A stretch of DNA of 64,000 nucleotides from Herbidospora yilanensis (GCF_001570565.1 NZ_BBXE01000033.1:1-64000), one strand, 5' to 3'; shown: positions 49,720 to 58,723, counted from the first letter of the stretch. The notes: generated by a model from the sequence alone, not told the origin. Translations and numbers: made by a program.

Positions 49720-50748
49720 ATGCCAGCGAAAAGGCGGGTGACGATCGCCGTAATCGCCCAAGAGGCGGGTGTGTCGGTCCCCACGGTGTCCAAGGTCATC
49801 AACGGTCGCCCGGAAGTCGCGCCGGAGACCCGGCAGCGGGTGGAACGACTGCTGCACAAACACGGCTACCAGCGCCGCGTCAGCCCCGGCGACGGCCCCG
49901 TCGGGCTGATCGACCTCGTGTTCGCCGAGATCGAGAGCCCCTGGGCGATGGAGATCGTGCGGGGCGCCGAGACGGCCGCCCGCGAGGCCGAGGCCAGCGT
50001 GGTCATCTCGGTCCTGCACACCCACGCGGGCCCCGGCCGCGACTGGCTGGAGCGCATCGCCGCCCGCCGCACCGACGGCGTCGTCGTCGTCGCCTCGCGC
50101 CTGTCGGCCGGTCTGCAGAACCAGCTCGCGGCCCGGTCGATGCCGTTCGTCGTGGTCGACCCCGAAGGGGAGCCGGCCGGTGGCGTCGCCTCCGTCGGCG
50201 CCACCAACTGGCACGGCGGCCTGGCCGCCACCCGGCACCTGCTGGAGCTCGGCCACCGCCGGATCGGGATGATCGGCGGCCCGGCCGACATGTTGTGCAG
50301 CCGGGCCCGCATAGACGGCTACCGCGCCGCCCTGGAGACCGCCGGGGTGCCCGTCGAGCCGGGCCTGATCCGCTACGGCAGTTTCCTCGCCGACGCCGGC
50401 CACGACCACGGTCATGCCCTGCTGTCGCTGCCCGACCGTCCGACGGCCATCTTCGCCGGCAGCGACATGCAGGCCTTCGGGGTGTTCGAGGCGGCCCGGC
50501 AGCGCGGGCTGCGCGTGCCCGAGGACCTCAGCGTGGTCGGCTTCGACGACCTGCCGCTGGCCCAGTCGGCGTGGCCGCCGCTCACCACGGTCCGCCAGCC
50601 GCTCCAGGACATGGCCGCGCTGGCCACCCGGATGGTGCTGGCGATGGGCCGCGGGGAACACCCCGAGGCCCGCCGGGTCGAGCTGGCCACCGATCTGGTG
50701 GTCCGCGAGAGCACGACGCCGATCACCCTTTCGTCGCCCCCGCAGTGA
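49720..50748 (+). CDS. LacI-family transcriptional regulator of the xylan-use cluster
   Basis: A 342-residue protein. The HTH is VTIAVIAQEAGVSVPTVSKVINGR with the hinge helix after ETRQRVERLLHKHGYQ. The sugar-binding core has GLIDLVFAEIESPWAMEIVRG, VVVDPEG and FAGSDMQAFGVFEAARQ. It is placed between the hydrolase genes and the ABC importer genes, which both run the other way. It likely represses these and the Gfo/Idh cassette through the CGAAA/TTTCG elements and responds to xylo-oligosaccharides. It overlaps the convergent permease gene by 26 bp. Confidence 0.92.
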   Translation: MPAKRRVTIAVIAQEAGVSVPTVSKVINGRPEVAPETRQRVERLLHKHGYQRRVSPGDGPVGLIDLVFAEIESPWAMEIVRGAETAAREAEASVVISVLHTHAGPGRDWLERIAARRTDGVVVVASRLSAGLQNQLAARSMPFVVVDPEGEPAGGVASVGATNWHGGLAATRHLLELGHRRIGMIGGPADMLCSRARIDGYRAALETAGVPVEPGLIRYGSFLADAGHDHGHALLSLPDRPTAIFAGSDMQAFGVFEAARQRGLRVPEDLSVVGFDDLPLAQSAWPPLTTVRQPLQDMAALATRMVLAMGRGEHPEARRVELATDLVVRESTTPITLSSPPQ

Positions 50749-51580
50749 GGCCGCCGATGAGCTGCCGCTCGGCGACCGCGTAGAAGGCCAGCGCCGGGAT
50801 CATCGCCAAGACCACGTACGCGAGGATCTTGGCGGTGTCGGCCGAATACTGCCCGCTGAACTGCTGCACGCCCACGGGGAGCGTCCACCACACCTTGTCG
50901 TTGAAGACCACCAGCGGCAGGAAGAAGTTGTTCCAGCTGTTGACGACGGCCAGCACCGACACCGTGGCCAGCGCGGGACGGGCCATCGGCAGCAGGATCC
51001 GCCAGAAGAACCCGAACGGCGAGCAGCCGTCGAGGATGGCGGCCTCCTCCACCTCGTGCGGGATCGACCGGAAGAACGACCGCAGGATGATGATCGTCAG
51101 CGCCAGGCCGAAGGCGGCCTGGGGCAGGATCACCCCGAGCGGGTTGTTCAGCAGGCCGAAGAACCGCAGGATGATGAACAGCGGCAGGATCGCCACCGCG
51201 AACGGGAACATCAGCCCGGCCGCGAAGATGGTGAACAGGAACTCCCGGCCCCGGAAGGCGAACCGGGCGAACACGAACGCCGCCAGCGCCGAGACGGCCA
51301 CCGTGACCAGCGCCGTGCTGAGCGCGATCAGGGAACTGTTGAAGACCTGCCGCCAGAAGTCCGACGACGCCAGCACGTTCGTATAGTTCTCAGGTACCCA
51401 CGGTGCCGGCAGGCCGATCGGGTTGTTGGCGAGCTGCGGGTTGTCCTTGAAGCCGCCCAGGATGCCGTACACGATCGGCACCATGATGAACACGCCGATG
51501 ACGATGACGATCGTGTGCAGCGCGATCGGCCGGGCGATCCTGGCCGGCGTGCTCCGGCGTTCCCGCGCGTGGACGCTCAT
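50723..51580 (-). CDS. Sugar ABC transporter permease (MalG-like)
   Basis: A 285-residue protein with six transmembrane helices. The cytoplasmic EAA loop that binds the ATPase is EEAAILDGCSPFGFFWRILLP. The start at ATG 51580 overlaps the upstream permease stop by 4 bp. With the MalF-like permease and binding protein it forms an oligosaccharide importer; no ATPase gene is nearby, as is usual for actinomycetes that use a shared MsiK. Confidence 0.92.
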   Translation of the reverse strand: MSVHARERRSTPARIARPIALHTIVIVIGVFIMVPIVYGILGGFKDNPQLANNPIGLPAPWVPENYTNVLASSDFWRQVFNSSLIALSTALVTVAVSALAAFVFARFAFRGREFLFTIFAAGLMFPFAVAILPLFIILRFFGLLNNPLGVILPQAAFGLALTIIILRSFFRSIPHEVEEAAILDGCSPFGFFWRILLPMARPALATVSVLAVVNSWNNFFLPLVVFNDKVWWTLPVGVQQFSGQYSADTAKILAYVVLAMIPALAFYAVAERQLIGGLTAGATKG

Positions 51581-52578
51581 CTGCGGCCACCTCCCATGGT
51601 CGTGGTGGCCCCGTCGAGGTCGCGCTTGAGCACGAACCGCTGGTAGCCGATGGCGAAGACCAGGCTGAGCAGGAACATCACCACGCTGATCGCGCTGGCG
51701 TAACCGACCTGGAAGCGGTTGAAGCCGATGTCGTACATCGTCACGCCGAGCGTCTCCGACGCGTGCACGGGGCCGCCCCCTGTCAGCACGTACACCAGGT
51801 CGAAGAGCTGGATGGTACCGATCACCGACAGGAAGATCGTGATCCGGATCGTCGGGCCGAGCAGCGGCAGCGTCACGTAGCGGAACACGTGCCAGGGGCC
51901 GCAGCCGTCGATCTGGGCCGCCTCGGTGAGCTCCTTGGGGATGCTCTGCCGGCCGGCCAGGTAGAGGATCACGTAGAACCCGAAGTACTTCCACGTGATG
52001 ACGATGAACAACGAGAACATGACCGTATCGGGCTCGGACAGGAAGCTCGACGTCCCGAGTCCGAGGAAGCCGAGGACCTCGTTGGCCAGCCCGCGCTCCG
52101 GCGACAGCAGCATGCTGAACAGCACGGCCGCGATGACCTCGCTGAGCACGTACGGCGCGAAGAACAGCAGCCGGTAGAGGGCCCGCAGGCGCATCTTCTG
52201 GTTCAGCAGCAGCGCGATGGCCAGGGCCAGCGGTAGCTGCACCACCAGCGACAACACGATCAGGAGCGCGCCGCGCCGCAGGTCGCCGAGGAAGATCTCG
52301 TTGTCCAGCAGCCGGGTGAAGTTGTCCAGCCCGACGAAGTTCGTCGGCAGCAGGCCGAAGCCGTTCCACTTGAAGACGCTGGAGTACATCGCCAGCAGGA
52401 TCGGCGCCAGCACCAGCAGCGAGAACAGGATGACGCCGGGGAGAAGGAACAGGATGATGGTGATCCGCTTCCGCGCCTTGCCCCGGTTCTTGCTCGCCCG
52501 GGGCTGCGGCGGGGGGACCAATCGTCGCGGGACCGGAGAGGCCGCGAAGGCGCTCTCCGGTCCTTTTGTCGTCTTCAC
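51577..52578 (-). CDS. Sugar ABC transporter permease (MalF-like)
   Basis: A 333-residue protein. After a basic N-terminal extension (RASKNRGKARKRITI) there are six transmembrane helices; the EAA loop is ELTEAAQIDGCGPWHVFRYVTLP. Starts 7 bp after the binding-protein gene and overlaps the second permease by 4 bp. Partner of the MalG-like permease. Confidence 0.92.
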   Translation of the reverse strand: MKTTKGPESAFAASPVPRRLVPPPQPRASKNRGKARKRITIILFLLPGVILFSLLVLAPILLAMYSSVFKWNGFGLLPTNFVGLDNFTRLLDNEIFLGDLRRGALLIVLSLVVQLPLALAIALLLNQKMRLRALYRLLFFAPYVLSEVIAAVLFSMLLSPERGLANEVLGFLGLGTSSFLSEPDTVMFSLFIVITWKYFGFYVILYLAGRQSIPKELTEAAQIDGCGPWHVFRYVTLPLLGPTIRITIFLSVIGTIQLFDLVYVLTGGGPVHASETLGVTMYDIGFNRFQVGYASAISVVMFLLSLVFAIGYQRFVLKRDLDGATTTMGGGRR

Positions 52579-52585
52579 GCCGCGA

Positions 52586-53875
52586 CTACTCCGCCTGCGC
52601 GGTCTCGGTGATGGCCTTGACCACTTCTTCCGGCGACTTGGTCCCGGCGATCAGCTCGGCCACGCTGTCGTTGACCTGCGCGCCGACGGCCGGCGGGTAG
52701 GCCTGGTCGAGGTAGAGCTGGAAGCCGGTCGCCTTGGCCAGCACGTCGACGACCATCTTGCCGCGGGGGTCGGTGACGGCGTCCTCGGTGCCCTTGACGA
52801 CGGGCAGGAGGGCGCCGGTGGCGATCTCCTTGCGGGCGTTGTCGGCCGACAGGATGAACTTCAGGAAGTCGGTGGCCTCCTTCGGCGCGTCCACGCCGAC
52901 GGCGAAGCCGCCGCCGCCGCCGAGCGCCTCGGTCGCCGCGCCCTTGCCGCCCTCGACGGCGGGGAAGGGGAAGAAGCCGAGCGCCTCGCCGAGGTCACCG
53001 GCCGTGTCCTTCTGGACGGTCGGCGCCCACTGGCCCATGAGCTCCATGGCCGCCTTGCCGCCGCCCATCGCCGCGGCCTGGCCGTCGGGGGTGTCGTAGG
53101 GGGCGCCGAGGAAGCCGTTCTGGAACGGCTTGAGGTCGGCCAGCTCCTTGAGCTTCTGGCCGGCGGCGATGAAGTCGGGGTTCTCGAACGACTTGGCGGT
53201 CGCCGCCTCCTGGAGCGCGGGCAGACCGGCGATCCGCATCGCGAGGTAGGTCCAGTAGTAGTGGCCCGGCCACTTGGCCTTGCCGGCCAGGGCGATCGGG
53301 GTGATGCCGGCGTCCTTCAGCTTCTTGACCGCGTCGAGGAACTCGGTCCAGGTCGCGGGCGGCTGCTCGATGCCGGCCTTCTTGAAGAGGTCCTTGTTGT
53401 ACCAGAAGCCGACCATGCCGATGTCGTACGGGACACCGTAGGTCTTGCCGCCTAACTGGTAGGCCGCCAGGGCGGCCGGGTTGAACGTGCCCGACCAGTC
53501 GGCGATGTCGGCGGTGATGTCCTTGGCGATGCCGCCGTCGGCCTGCTGCTGGAGCACGCCGCCGCCCCACGTCTGGTAGATGTCGGGGCCTTCGCCCGAC
53601 TGGGCCACCGTGGTCATCTTGGCCTTGAAGGCCTCGTTCTCCAGCGGGTTGATGTTGATCGTCACGTTGGGGTGGGCGGCCATGTACTCCTTGGCCATCG
53701 CGTCCCACACCGGCAACATGGGCTCGATGTTCTGGATGTGCCACCAGTCGATGACGACCTTCTCCTGCGCCGCCTGGCCCCCGGCGGCGGGCGCTTCCTC
53801 GCTTCCGCTTCCGCAGCCCGCCAGCAGCAGTGCGGCGGCAGCCGCCGTCACCACTGCGCGTCGTGTCAGCGACAT
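52586..53875 (-). CDS. Extracellular sugar-binding lipoprotein of the ABC importer
   Basis: A 429-residue protein starting at ATG 53875 (MSLTRRAVVTAAAAALLLAGC). The Arg-rich N-terminus and lipobox LLAGC mark an exported lipoprotein. The family 1 solute-binding fold shows VVIDWWHIQNIEPMLPVWDAMAKEY, DIYQTWGGGVLQQ and WTEFLDAVKKLKDAGITPIAL. It presents oligosaccharides, probably xylo- or mixed-linked, to the two permeases. Its promoter holds two operator-like elements. Confidence 0.93.
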   Translation of the reverse strand: MSLTRRAVVTAAAAALLLAGCGSGSEEAPAAGGQAAQEKVVIDWWHIQNIEPMLPVWDAMAKEYMAAHPNVTININPLENEAFKAKMTTVAQSGEGPDIYQTWGGGVLQQQADGGIAKDITADIADWSGTFNPAALAAYQLGGKTYGVPYDIGMVGFWYNKDLFKKAGIEQPPATWTEFLDAVKKLKDAGITPIALAGKAKWPGHYYWTYLAMRIAGLPALQEAATAKSFENPDFIAAGQKLKELADLKPFQNGFLGAPYDTPDGQAAAMGGGKAAMELMGQWAPTVQKDTAGDLGEALGFFPFPAVEGGKGAATEALGGGGGFAVGVDAPKEATDFLKFILSADNARKEIATGALLPVVKGTEDAVTDPRGKMVVDVLAKATGFQLYLDQAYPPAVGAQVNDSVAELIAGTKSPEEVVKAITETAQAE

Positions 53876-53910
53876 ATCGGTGGTTCCTTCCGTCCCGGGA
53901 ATGGACTCCA

Positions 53911-53943
53911 AGAAACTTTCGATGAAATTCCGATAGTTTCCCT
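53911..53943. promoter_or_regulatory. Two LacI-type operator-like elements upstream of the binding-protein gene
   Basis: AGAAACTTTCGA and CCGATAGTTTCCC lie 36-68 bp upstream of the binding-protein start. Both are partial matches to the CCGAAA-N2-TTTCGG palindrome in front of lacI, and they lie in a distinctly AT-richer stretch. Confidence 0.5.
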
Positions 53944-54047
53944 TGATGGCAGGGAGGTTACATCGCGTTTTCCATGGGATCAACGGCCGTTGTGGAGCTG
54001 TTACTCGGCCCTTGCCGCTAGGGTTCTGCCGTGGTCCGGGCGGAGAT

Positions 54048-54063
54048 CACGTGAAATCACGTG
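54048..54063. promoter_or_regulatory. Two CACGTG palindromes one helical turn apart
   Basis: CACGTG at 54048-54053 and 54058-54063, exactly 10 bp apart, the first within TCACGTGA. They lie 41 bp upstream of the secreted hydrolase start. Helical phasing on one face of the DNA suggests a pair of protein-binding sites. Confidence 0.4.
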
Positions 54064-54104
54064 CGATCCCCCATCAAGTGCGGATTTGGCAGTGAGGTTG
54101 ACGG

Positions 54105-55901
54105 GTGCCCGGATGGAAGACGGCGGTGAGCCTGATCGCGGCTTCCGTCACGCTCATGGGACTTTCAGCTCCCGCGTCCGCACGGGCGCGCGCGGACATG
54201 GAGGAGCGGCCCTGCCCGGTCGCCGTGCCCGAGGGCACCACGTGCGGCTACCTGCTGGTGCCCGAGCGGCGCGACGCCTACCAGAGCGACACGATCAAGG
54301 TGGGCTACGCGATCCGCAAGGTGGCCAGCCCGGCCGGTGAGCCGGTCGTCTTCATGAGCGGCGGCCCCGGCTCCGCGTCGATCCCGCTGACCGAGATGAT
54401 CACCTCGATCGCCCCCGACCGCGACGTCGTGGTCATCGAGCAGCGCGGCGGGCGATGGTCGGAACCGCGCCTGGAATGCCCCGAGATCGTGGACGGCGTC
54501 CTGAAGGACCTCGCGCCGCCCACCGCCGTGACGGCCAGCCCCAGTCCCAGCCCCATGCCGATCACGGCCACGCCCGCGCCCGCCCCCAACGGGGCCATCG
54601 GCCTGGCGGCCCGCACGTGCAAGGCGCGGCTGACGGTCGACCTGCGCGGCTACCGCACCCAGGAGATCGCCGCCGACGTGGTCGAGCTGCGCCGCTCGCT
54701 CGGGTACGACAAGTGGACCCTGTTCGGCGTCAGCTACTCCACCCGCGTGATGCTGCTGGCCGCCGCGATGGACCCCGACGGCGCCAAGTCGCTCGTGCTC
54801 GACTCCTACCTGCCCGAGCGCAGCCAGTGGTACGACGAGGCGATGGCCGCCCTGCGCGCCACCCTCGACCGCCTCGGCGTGACCGCCCGGTTCGACCTCG
54901 CGGTGAAGAACATCAACGCCGCCCCGGTCACCCTCGCCACCCGCGACCCGCTCACCCGCCGGCGCGTCATGGTCCGGCTGACCGGCGACGACGTCGCCAC
55001 CCTGCTGGCCGAGTCGTTCGCCGACCCCGAGGCGCTGCCGATCCTGCCGGCCCTGGTCGACGGCCTGGCCGGCGGCCACACCGACCTGCTGCAGCCGCTG
55101 GTCGACGGCGCGGGCGGCGCGCTGACCAGCCACGAGTGGGGCCTCTACTACGCCGTGCAGTGCCAGGACGAGGCGCCCGCCAACACCTTCGCCGACCGCC
55201 GCCTGTTCACCGCCGACAACGACGCGACCGTGTGCGCGGAGTGGCGGCTGCCCGCCTCCGGCGAGGAGGGCGCGATCACCCAGGCCCCCGTCCTGATCCT
55301 GGCCGGCCAGTACGACCCCACCACCCCGTCGGCGGCGGCGAGCCGGGCCACCGAGAACCTGCCGGGCGCGCGGTTCCAGGAGTTCGCCGGCGTCGGCCAC
55401 GGGGTGTTCCTGGGCAGCGAGTGCGGCCGCCGGACGATCACCGCGTTCCTGGCCGACCCGGCCGCCCCGGCGCCCTGCGATGCCGCCGCGGCTCCCCGGG
55501 CGCTGATCGACCCGGCCTCGGTGCACTTCACCGGGGCCGCCTACACGGCCGCCGGAGCGCCGTGGGTGCTGGCGCCGCTCGGCGCGTTCGCGCTGCTGTC
55601 GCTCCTCCAGCTCGCCGGGGGCGCGCTCACGGTGCGCCGCGACGGGCTGCTGACCCTGCTGGCCGGCATCACCGGCGTGGTCTTCTGCGCCATCGCGGCC
55701 TGGAGCGTGTTGTCGGTGGACGACGAGGTGGCCTTCGCCGTCGGGATCCCGCCGCTCATCTTCTGGACGAGCGCGCTGGCGGTCGTGTCGACGGGCCTGT
55801 CGGTCGTGGCGGCGTTCCGCGAACGGGCGCCCGGCGTGCTCATCCTTCCCGCGGCGACCGGGCTCGTCTTCACGGCCTGGCTCGTCGGATGGGTTCTCTG
55901 A
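54105..55901 (+). CDS. Exported alpha/beta hydrolase with C-terminal membrane domain
   Basis: A 598-residue protein with a GTG start. Signal sequence at residues 1-27 (WKTAVSLIAASVTLMGLSAPASA). The hydrolase core resembles TAP/tripeptidyl-aminopeptidase-like exported enzymes: FMSGGPGSASIP (oxyanion region), nucleophile Ser in FGVSYSTR (~205), Asp in GQYDPTTP and His in GVGHGVF. A Pro/Ser linker (SPSPSPMPITATPAPAP) interrupts the cap region. The last ~110 residues contain three or four transmembrane helices, so the enzyme is probably anchored facing outward. Substrate unknown. Confidence 0.82.
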   Translation: MPGWKTAVSLIAASVTLMGLSAPASARARADMEERPCPVAVPEGTTCGYLLVPERRDAYQSDTIKVGYAIRKVASPAGEPVVFMSGGPGSASIPLTEMITSIAPDRDVVVIEQRGGRWSEPRLECPEIVDGVLKDLAPPTAVTASPSPSPMPITATPAPAPNGAIGLAARTCKARLTVDLRGYRTQEIAADVVELRRSLGYDKWTLFGVSYSTRVMLLAAAMDPDGAKSLVLDSYLPERSQWYDEAMAALRATLDRLGVTARFDLAVKNINAAPVTLATRDPLTRRRVMVRLTGDDVATLLAESFADPEALPILPALVDGLAGGHTDLLQPLVDGAGGALTSHEWGLYYAVQCQDEAPANTFADRRLFTADNDATVCAEWRLPASGEEGAITQAPVLILAGQYDPTTPSAAASRATENLPGARFQEFAGVGHGVFLGSECGRRTITAFLADPAAPAPCDAAAAPRALIDPASVHFTGAAYTAAGAPWVLAPLGAFALLSLLQLAGGALTVRRDGLLTLLAGITGVVFCAIAAWSVLSVDDEVAFAVGIPPLIFWTSALAVVSTGLSVVAAFRERAPGVLILPAATGLVFTAWLVGWVL

Positions 55902-55994
55902 CTCTTCTCCGCCACCCGTTTCCACCGCAGGGCGTTGACGCGCGCCGTATGCAGCCTTTACGTTACCCGCAACGAAAAGTCTCGGCAATCTTAT

Positions 55995-56018
55995 GAAACT
56001 TTCGGGAAACGGGTTTCC
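55995..56018. promoter_or_regulatory. LacI-type operator-like elements upstream of the Gfo/Idh cassette
   Basis: GAAACTTTCGG at 55995-56005 is followed at once by the perfect palindrome GGAAAC-GG-GTTTCC (56005-56018). The first element matches those in front of the GH5 and binding-protein genes. They lie about 140 bp upstream of the first cassette gene; nothing else is seen between 55902 and 56152. Confidence 0.6.
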
Positions 56019-56152
56019 GCATGTTTCGTCGTCAACCGAACGGAACCCCGGCCTCTGATCGCTCACGACGCTCGTCGTGAGGTGAGACGCCCGTGCGGGC
56101 GCCCCTGGGAGCGTGGGCGCCCGCGCGGGTCACAACCTGAAGGGATGGCCGG

Positions 56153-57187
56153 ATGATCCGGGTCGCCGTCGTCGGGACCGGCGGGATCGCCGGCCTCTGC
56201 CACCTGCCGGCACTGCGGGCGGAGGCCCATCGGGCCGAGGTGGTCGCGGTCGCCGACGTCGACCTGGGCCGCGCCTGGCGGTTCGCCCGCGAGCACGGCG
56301 TCCCCAGCGCCTATTCGTCGCTGGCGGAGCTGCTCCAGCGCGAGCGGCCGGACCTGGTGCACCTGTGCACGCCGCCGGGGATGCACGCCGTCCAGGCGAT
56401 CGAATGTCTCAAATCGGGCGCTTGGGTGTGGATCGAGAAGCCCGCGTGTCGTTCACTTGCCGAGTGGGACGCCATCACCGCCGCCGAAGGACCCGGCTAC
56501 GCCTCCGTGGTCTCGCAGCACCGCTTCGGCTCCGGCGCCGTCCACCTGAAGGAGATCGCGCCCCTGCTGGGCCGCCCGCTGGTCGCCCAGTGCGTGACGA
56601 CCTGGTTCCGCGACCACGACTACTTCACGGTCCCGTGGCGGGGCCGGTTCCGGACCGAGGGCGGCGGCCCGACGGTCGGCCACGCGATCCATCAGATCGA
56701 CGTCATGCTCTCGATCCTGGGCGACTGGGCCGAGGTGAGCGCGACGACCGCGACCCTCGACCGCGACGTCGAGTACGAGGACGTCGCCATGGCCACGGTC
56801 CGTTTCACCACCGGCGCGCTGGCCTCCGTCGTGACGAGCCTGCTGTCCCGCCGCGAGGAGAGCTACCTGCGCTTCGACTTCACCGACGCGACCGTGGAAC
56901 TCCGCCATCTGTACGGCTACCGCAACGAGAACTGGACCGCCACGACCGACCTGTGGCAGCCCCCCGACGACCGCCCCAGTTCCCACGAGGCCCAGCTCGC
57001 GGCACTGCTGGACGCCTACGAGAAGGACGAGCGCCCGCCCATGAGCGCCCGCCAGGGCCGCCAGGCCCTGGAACTGGCCACCGGCATCTACGCCTCGGCC
57101 CACCGCAGACGCCCCGTGACCCGCGCCGAGCTGACCCCCGACGACCCCTTCTACCACCGGCTGGACGGCGGCGCATGGACGAGCTGA
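56153..57187 (+). CDS. Gfo/Idh/MocA-family oxidoreductase
   Basis: A 344-residue protein. NAD(P)-binding is VAVVGTGGIAGLCHLPAL; the family EKP motif is in WIEKPACRSLAEW, and GPTVGHAIHQIDVMLSILG is the active-site H-x-x-D region. Such enzymes oxidise or reduce sugar hydroxyls, including C3 of glycosides. First of a three-gene unit with PmoA-like and cupin proteins, overlapping the next gene by 13 bp. The upstream operator-like elements suggest control by the LacI regulator. Confidence 0.9.
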   Translation: MIRVAVVGTGGIAGLCHLPALRAEAHRAEVVAVADVDLGRAWRFAREHGVPSAYSSLAELLQRERPDLVHLCTPPGMHAVQAIECLKSGAWVWIEKPACRSLAEWDAITAAEGPGYASVVSQHRFGSGAVHLKEIAPLLGRPLVAQCVTTWFRDHDYFTVPWRGRFRTEGGGPTVGHAIHQIDVMLSILGDWAEVSATTATLDRDVEYEDVAMATVRFTTGALASVVTSLLSRREESYLRFDFTDATVELRHLYGYRNENWTATTDLWQPPDDRPSSHEAQLAALLDAYEKDERPPMSARQGRQALELATGIYASAHRRRPVTRAELTPDDPFYHRLDGGAWTS

Positions 57188-58014
57188 TCTACGACGAGCG
57201 CGGTGTGGAGATCCTGCGCTACGTCTACGACGACCGCGACACCGACGTCTTCGAGTCGCCCAAGCCCTACTTCCACCCGATCAGGACGCTCGACGGCGAT
57301 CTGGTAAGCGCCTTCCGGCCGCACGACCACCGCTGGCACAAGGGCCTGGCGATGACGGTCTCCGACCTGTCGGGCCAGAACTTCTGGGGCGGCGGCACCT
57401 ACGTCCGCGAGAGGGCGGGCTACGTCGACCTGCCCAACACCGGCACGATCCGGCACGACGGCTTCGACCGTCCGGGCGTCCAGCGGCTGAGCTGGCACAC
57501 CCGCGACGGCGAGCACTGGATCGACGAGCTGCGCGAGTTCCGGGTGACCGACGTCGAGGACGACTCGTGGGCGCTGGAGTTCGCCACGACGCTCCGCAAC
57601 GTCCGGGGGGCCGGCCTGGTGTTCGGCAGCCCGACGACCAACGGCCGCCCGATGGCGGGCTACTGCGGCCTCTTCTGGCGCGGCCCGCGCTCCTTCGAGC
57701 ACGGCGAGGTGATCGCCGAGGCGGGAGAGGGGCCTGACATGATGGGCCGCACCTCCCGGTGGCTGGCCTACGTCGGCCGCCACGACGGCGTCGACCGATC
57801 GTCGACGCTGCTCTTCCAGGCCCCGGTCCCGGTGACGTGGTTCGTGCGGACGACGCCGTTCGCGGCGGTCAACCCCTCGATCGCGTTCGACGAGATTGTT
57901 AACCTGCCGCCTGGAGAGAGCATGCGGCTTGGCTACCGCGTCGTCGTCTGCTCGGGGGCCTGGGACCGGCCCCGGCTGGTCGCGTACGTGAAGGAGCACG
58001 CATGTTCGGCATAG
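57175..58014 (+). CDS. PmoA-like (DUF6807) protein
   Basis: A 279-residue protein. PYFHPIRTLDGDLVSAFRPHDHRWHKGLAM and NFWGGGTYV, followed by MAGYCGLFWRGPRSF, are signatures of the PmoA/DUF6807 family found next to sugar oxidoreductases in bacteria. The conserved His cluster (HDHRWHKG) could bind a metal or act in catalysis, but the reaction is not established. It overlaps both neighbours by 13 bp. Confidence 0.85.
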   Translation: MDELIYDERGVEILRYVYDDRDTDVFESPKPYFHPIRTLDGDLVSAFRPHDHRWHKGLAMTVSDLSGQNFWGGGTYVRERAGYVDLPNTGTIRHDGFDRPGVQRLSWHTRDGEHWIDELREFRVTDVEDDSWALEFATTLRNVRGAGLVFGSPTTNGRPMAGYCGLFWRGPRSFEHGEVIAEAGEGPDMMGRTSRWLAYVGRHDGVDRSSTLLFQAPVPVTWFVRTTPFAAVNPSIAFDEIVNLPPGESMRLGYRVVVCSGAWDRPRLVAYVKEHACSA

Positions 58015-58640
58015 GCGTCACCGCCCTGAGTGTCTACGACTGGCCCGGCGCCGACGGCCGCTGCGGGGGATCCCCGCATCTGCACACGTTGTGCGCGGAG
58101 GCCTACGTCGTGGTGGCGGGCAGCGGGTCGGTACAGACCCTGACCTGGGAGGGCTATCAGGAGACCCCCCTCGCGCCGGGGGCGGTGGTGTGGTTCACGC
58201 CGGGCACCGTCCACCGGTTAGTGAACGACGGCGGGCTGAAGATCGTGGTGGTGATGCAGAACAGCGGCCTGCCCGAGGCGGGCGACGCGGTGTTCACCTT
58301 CCCCAACGCGGTGCTGAGCGGCGACTACAACCGGGCCGCCGGCATGGCCCCCCGGTGGCGGCGCGACCTGGCCCTGGAAGGGTTCCGCCAGCTCAAGGAG
58401 GCGGGCCGGCCGGGCTTCGAGAAGTTCCTGGAGCACGCCGTGCGGATCGTCGGCGACCGGCTCGACGACTTCGAGGACCTGTGGCGCGAGGGCCCGCTGA
58501 AGGCCGTCGAGGACACCGAGAAGCAGCTCGCGTCACTGCGGCGGGGCGACTACGACTACCTGCGCGAGGCCCGCATCCAGGAGGCGTCCGGCGAGCCGCG
58601 CGACGGCATGTGCGGGCATCTGTTCACCTATCCCGGATAA
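58002..58640 (+). CDS. Cupin-domain protein, third gene of the Gfo/Idh cassette
   Basis: A 212-residue protein. The N-terminal cupin barrel has PHLHTLCAEAYVVVAGSG and PGAVVWFTPGTVHRLVNDGG, with His and Glu ligands as in metal-binding cupins. The C-terminal ~100 residues form helices with GFEKFLEHAVRIVGDRLDDFEDLW. It might be an isomerase or binding protein for the oxidised sugar. It overlaps the PmoA-like gene by 13 bp. Function unproven. Confidence 0.82.
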   Translation: MFGIGVTALSVYDWPGADGRCGGSPHLHTLCAEAYVVVAGSGSVQTLTWEGYQETPLAPGAVVWFTPGTVHRLVNDGGLKIVVVMQNSGLPEAGDAVFTFPNAVLSGDYNRAAGMAPRWRRDLALEGFRQLKEAGRPGFEKFLEHAVRIVGDRLDDFEDLWREGPLKAVEDTEKQLASLRRGDYDYLREARIQEASGEPRDGMCGHLFTYPG

Positions 58641-58642
58641 GC

Positions 58643-58723
58643 GCGGCTTAAGAGCGGCTTAAAGCAGTACTATCAGTAAACTTTCTTAAAAGAAGACATT
58701 GACTCACCTGATCACGCGGCTTA
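58643..58723. repeat. Three GCGGCTTA direct repeats with an AT-rich inverted element
   Basis: GCGGCTTA occurs at 58643, 58654 and 58716 in the 181-bp gap before the copC-like gene. Between them is AAACTTTCTTAAAAGAAG, a locally AT-rich partial inverted repeat (CTTTCTT/AAGAAG) that faintly recalls the operator-like elements upstream of the cassette. It may be a regulatory region. Confidence 0.35.

Noticed and set aside
50723-53875. Missing ATPase as evidence of a broken importer
   Set aside because: Actinomycete CUT1 sugar importers commonly share one MsiK-type ATPase encoded elsewhere, so the absence is normal.
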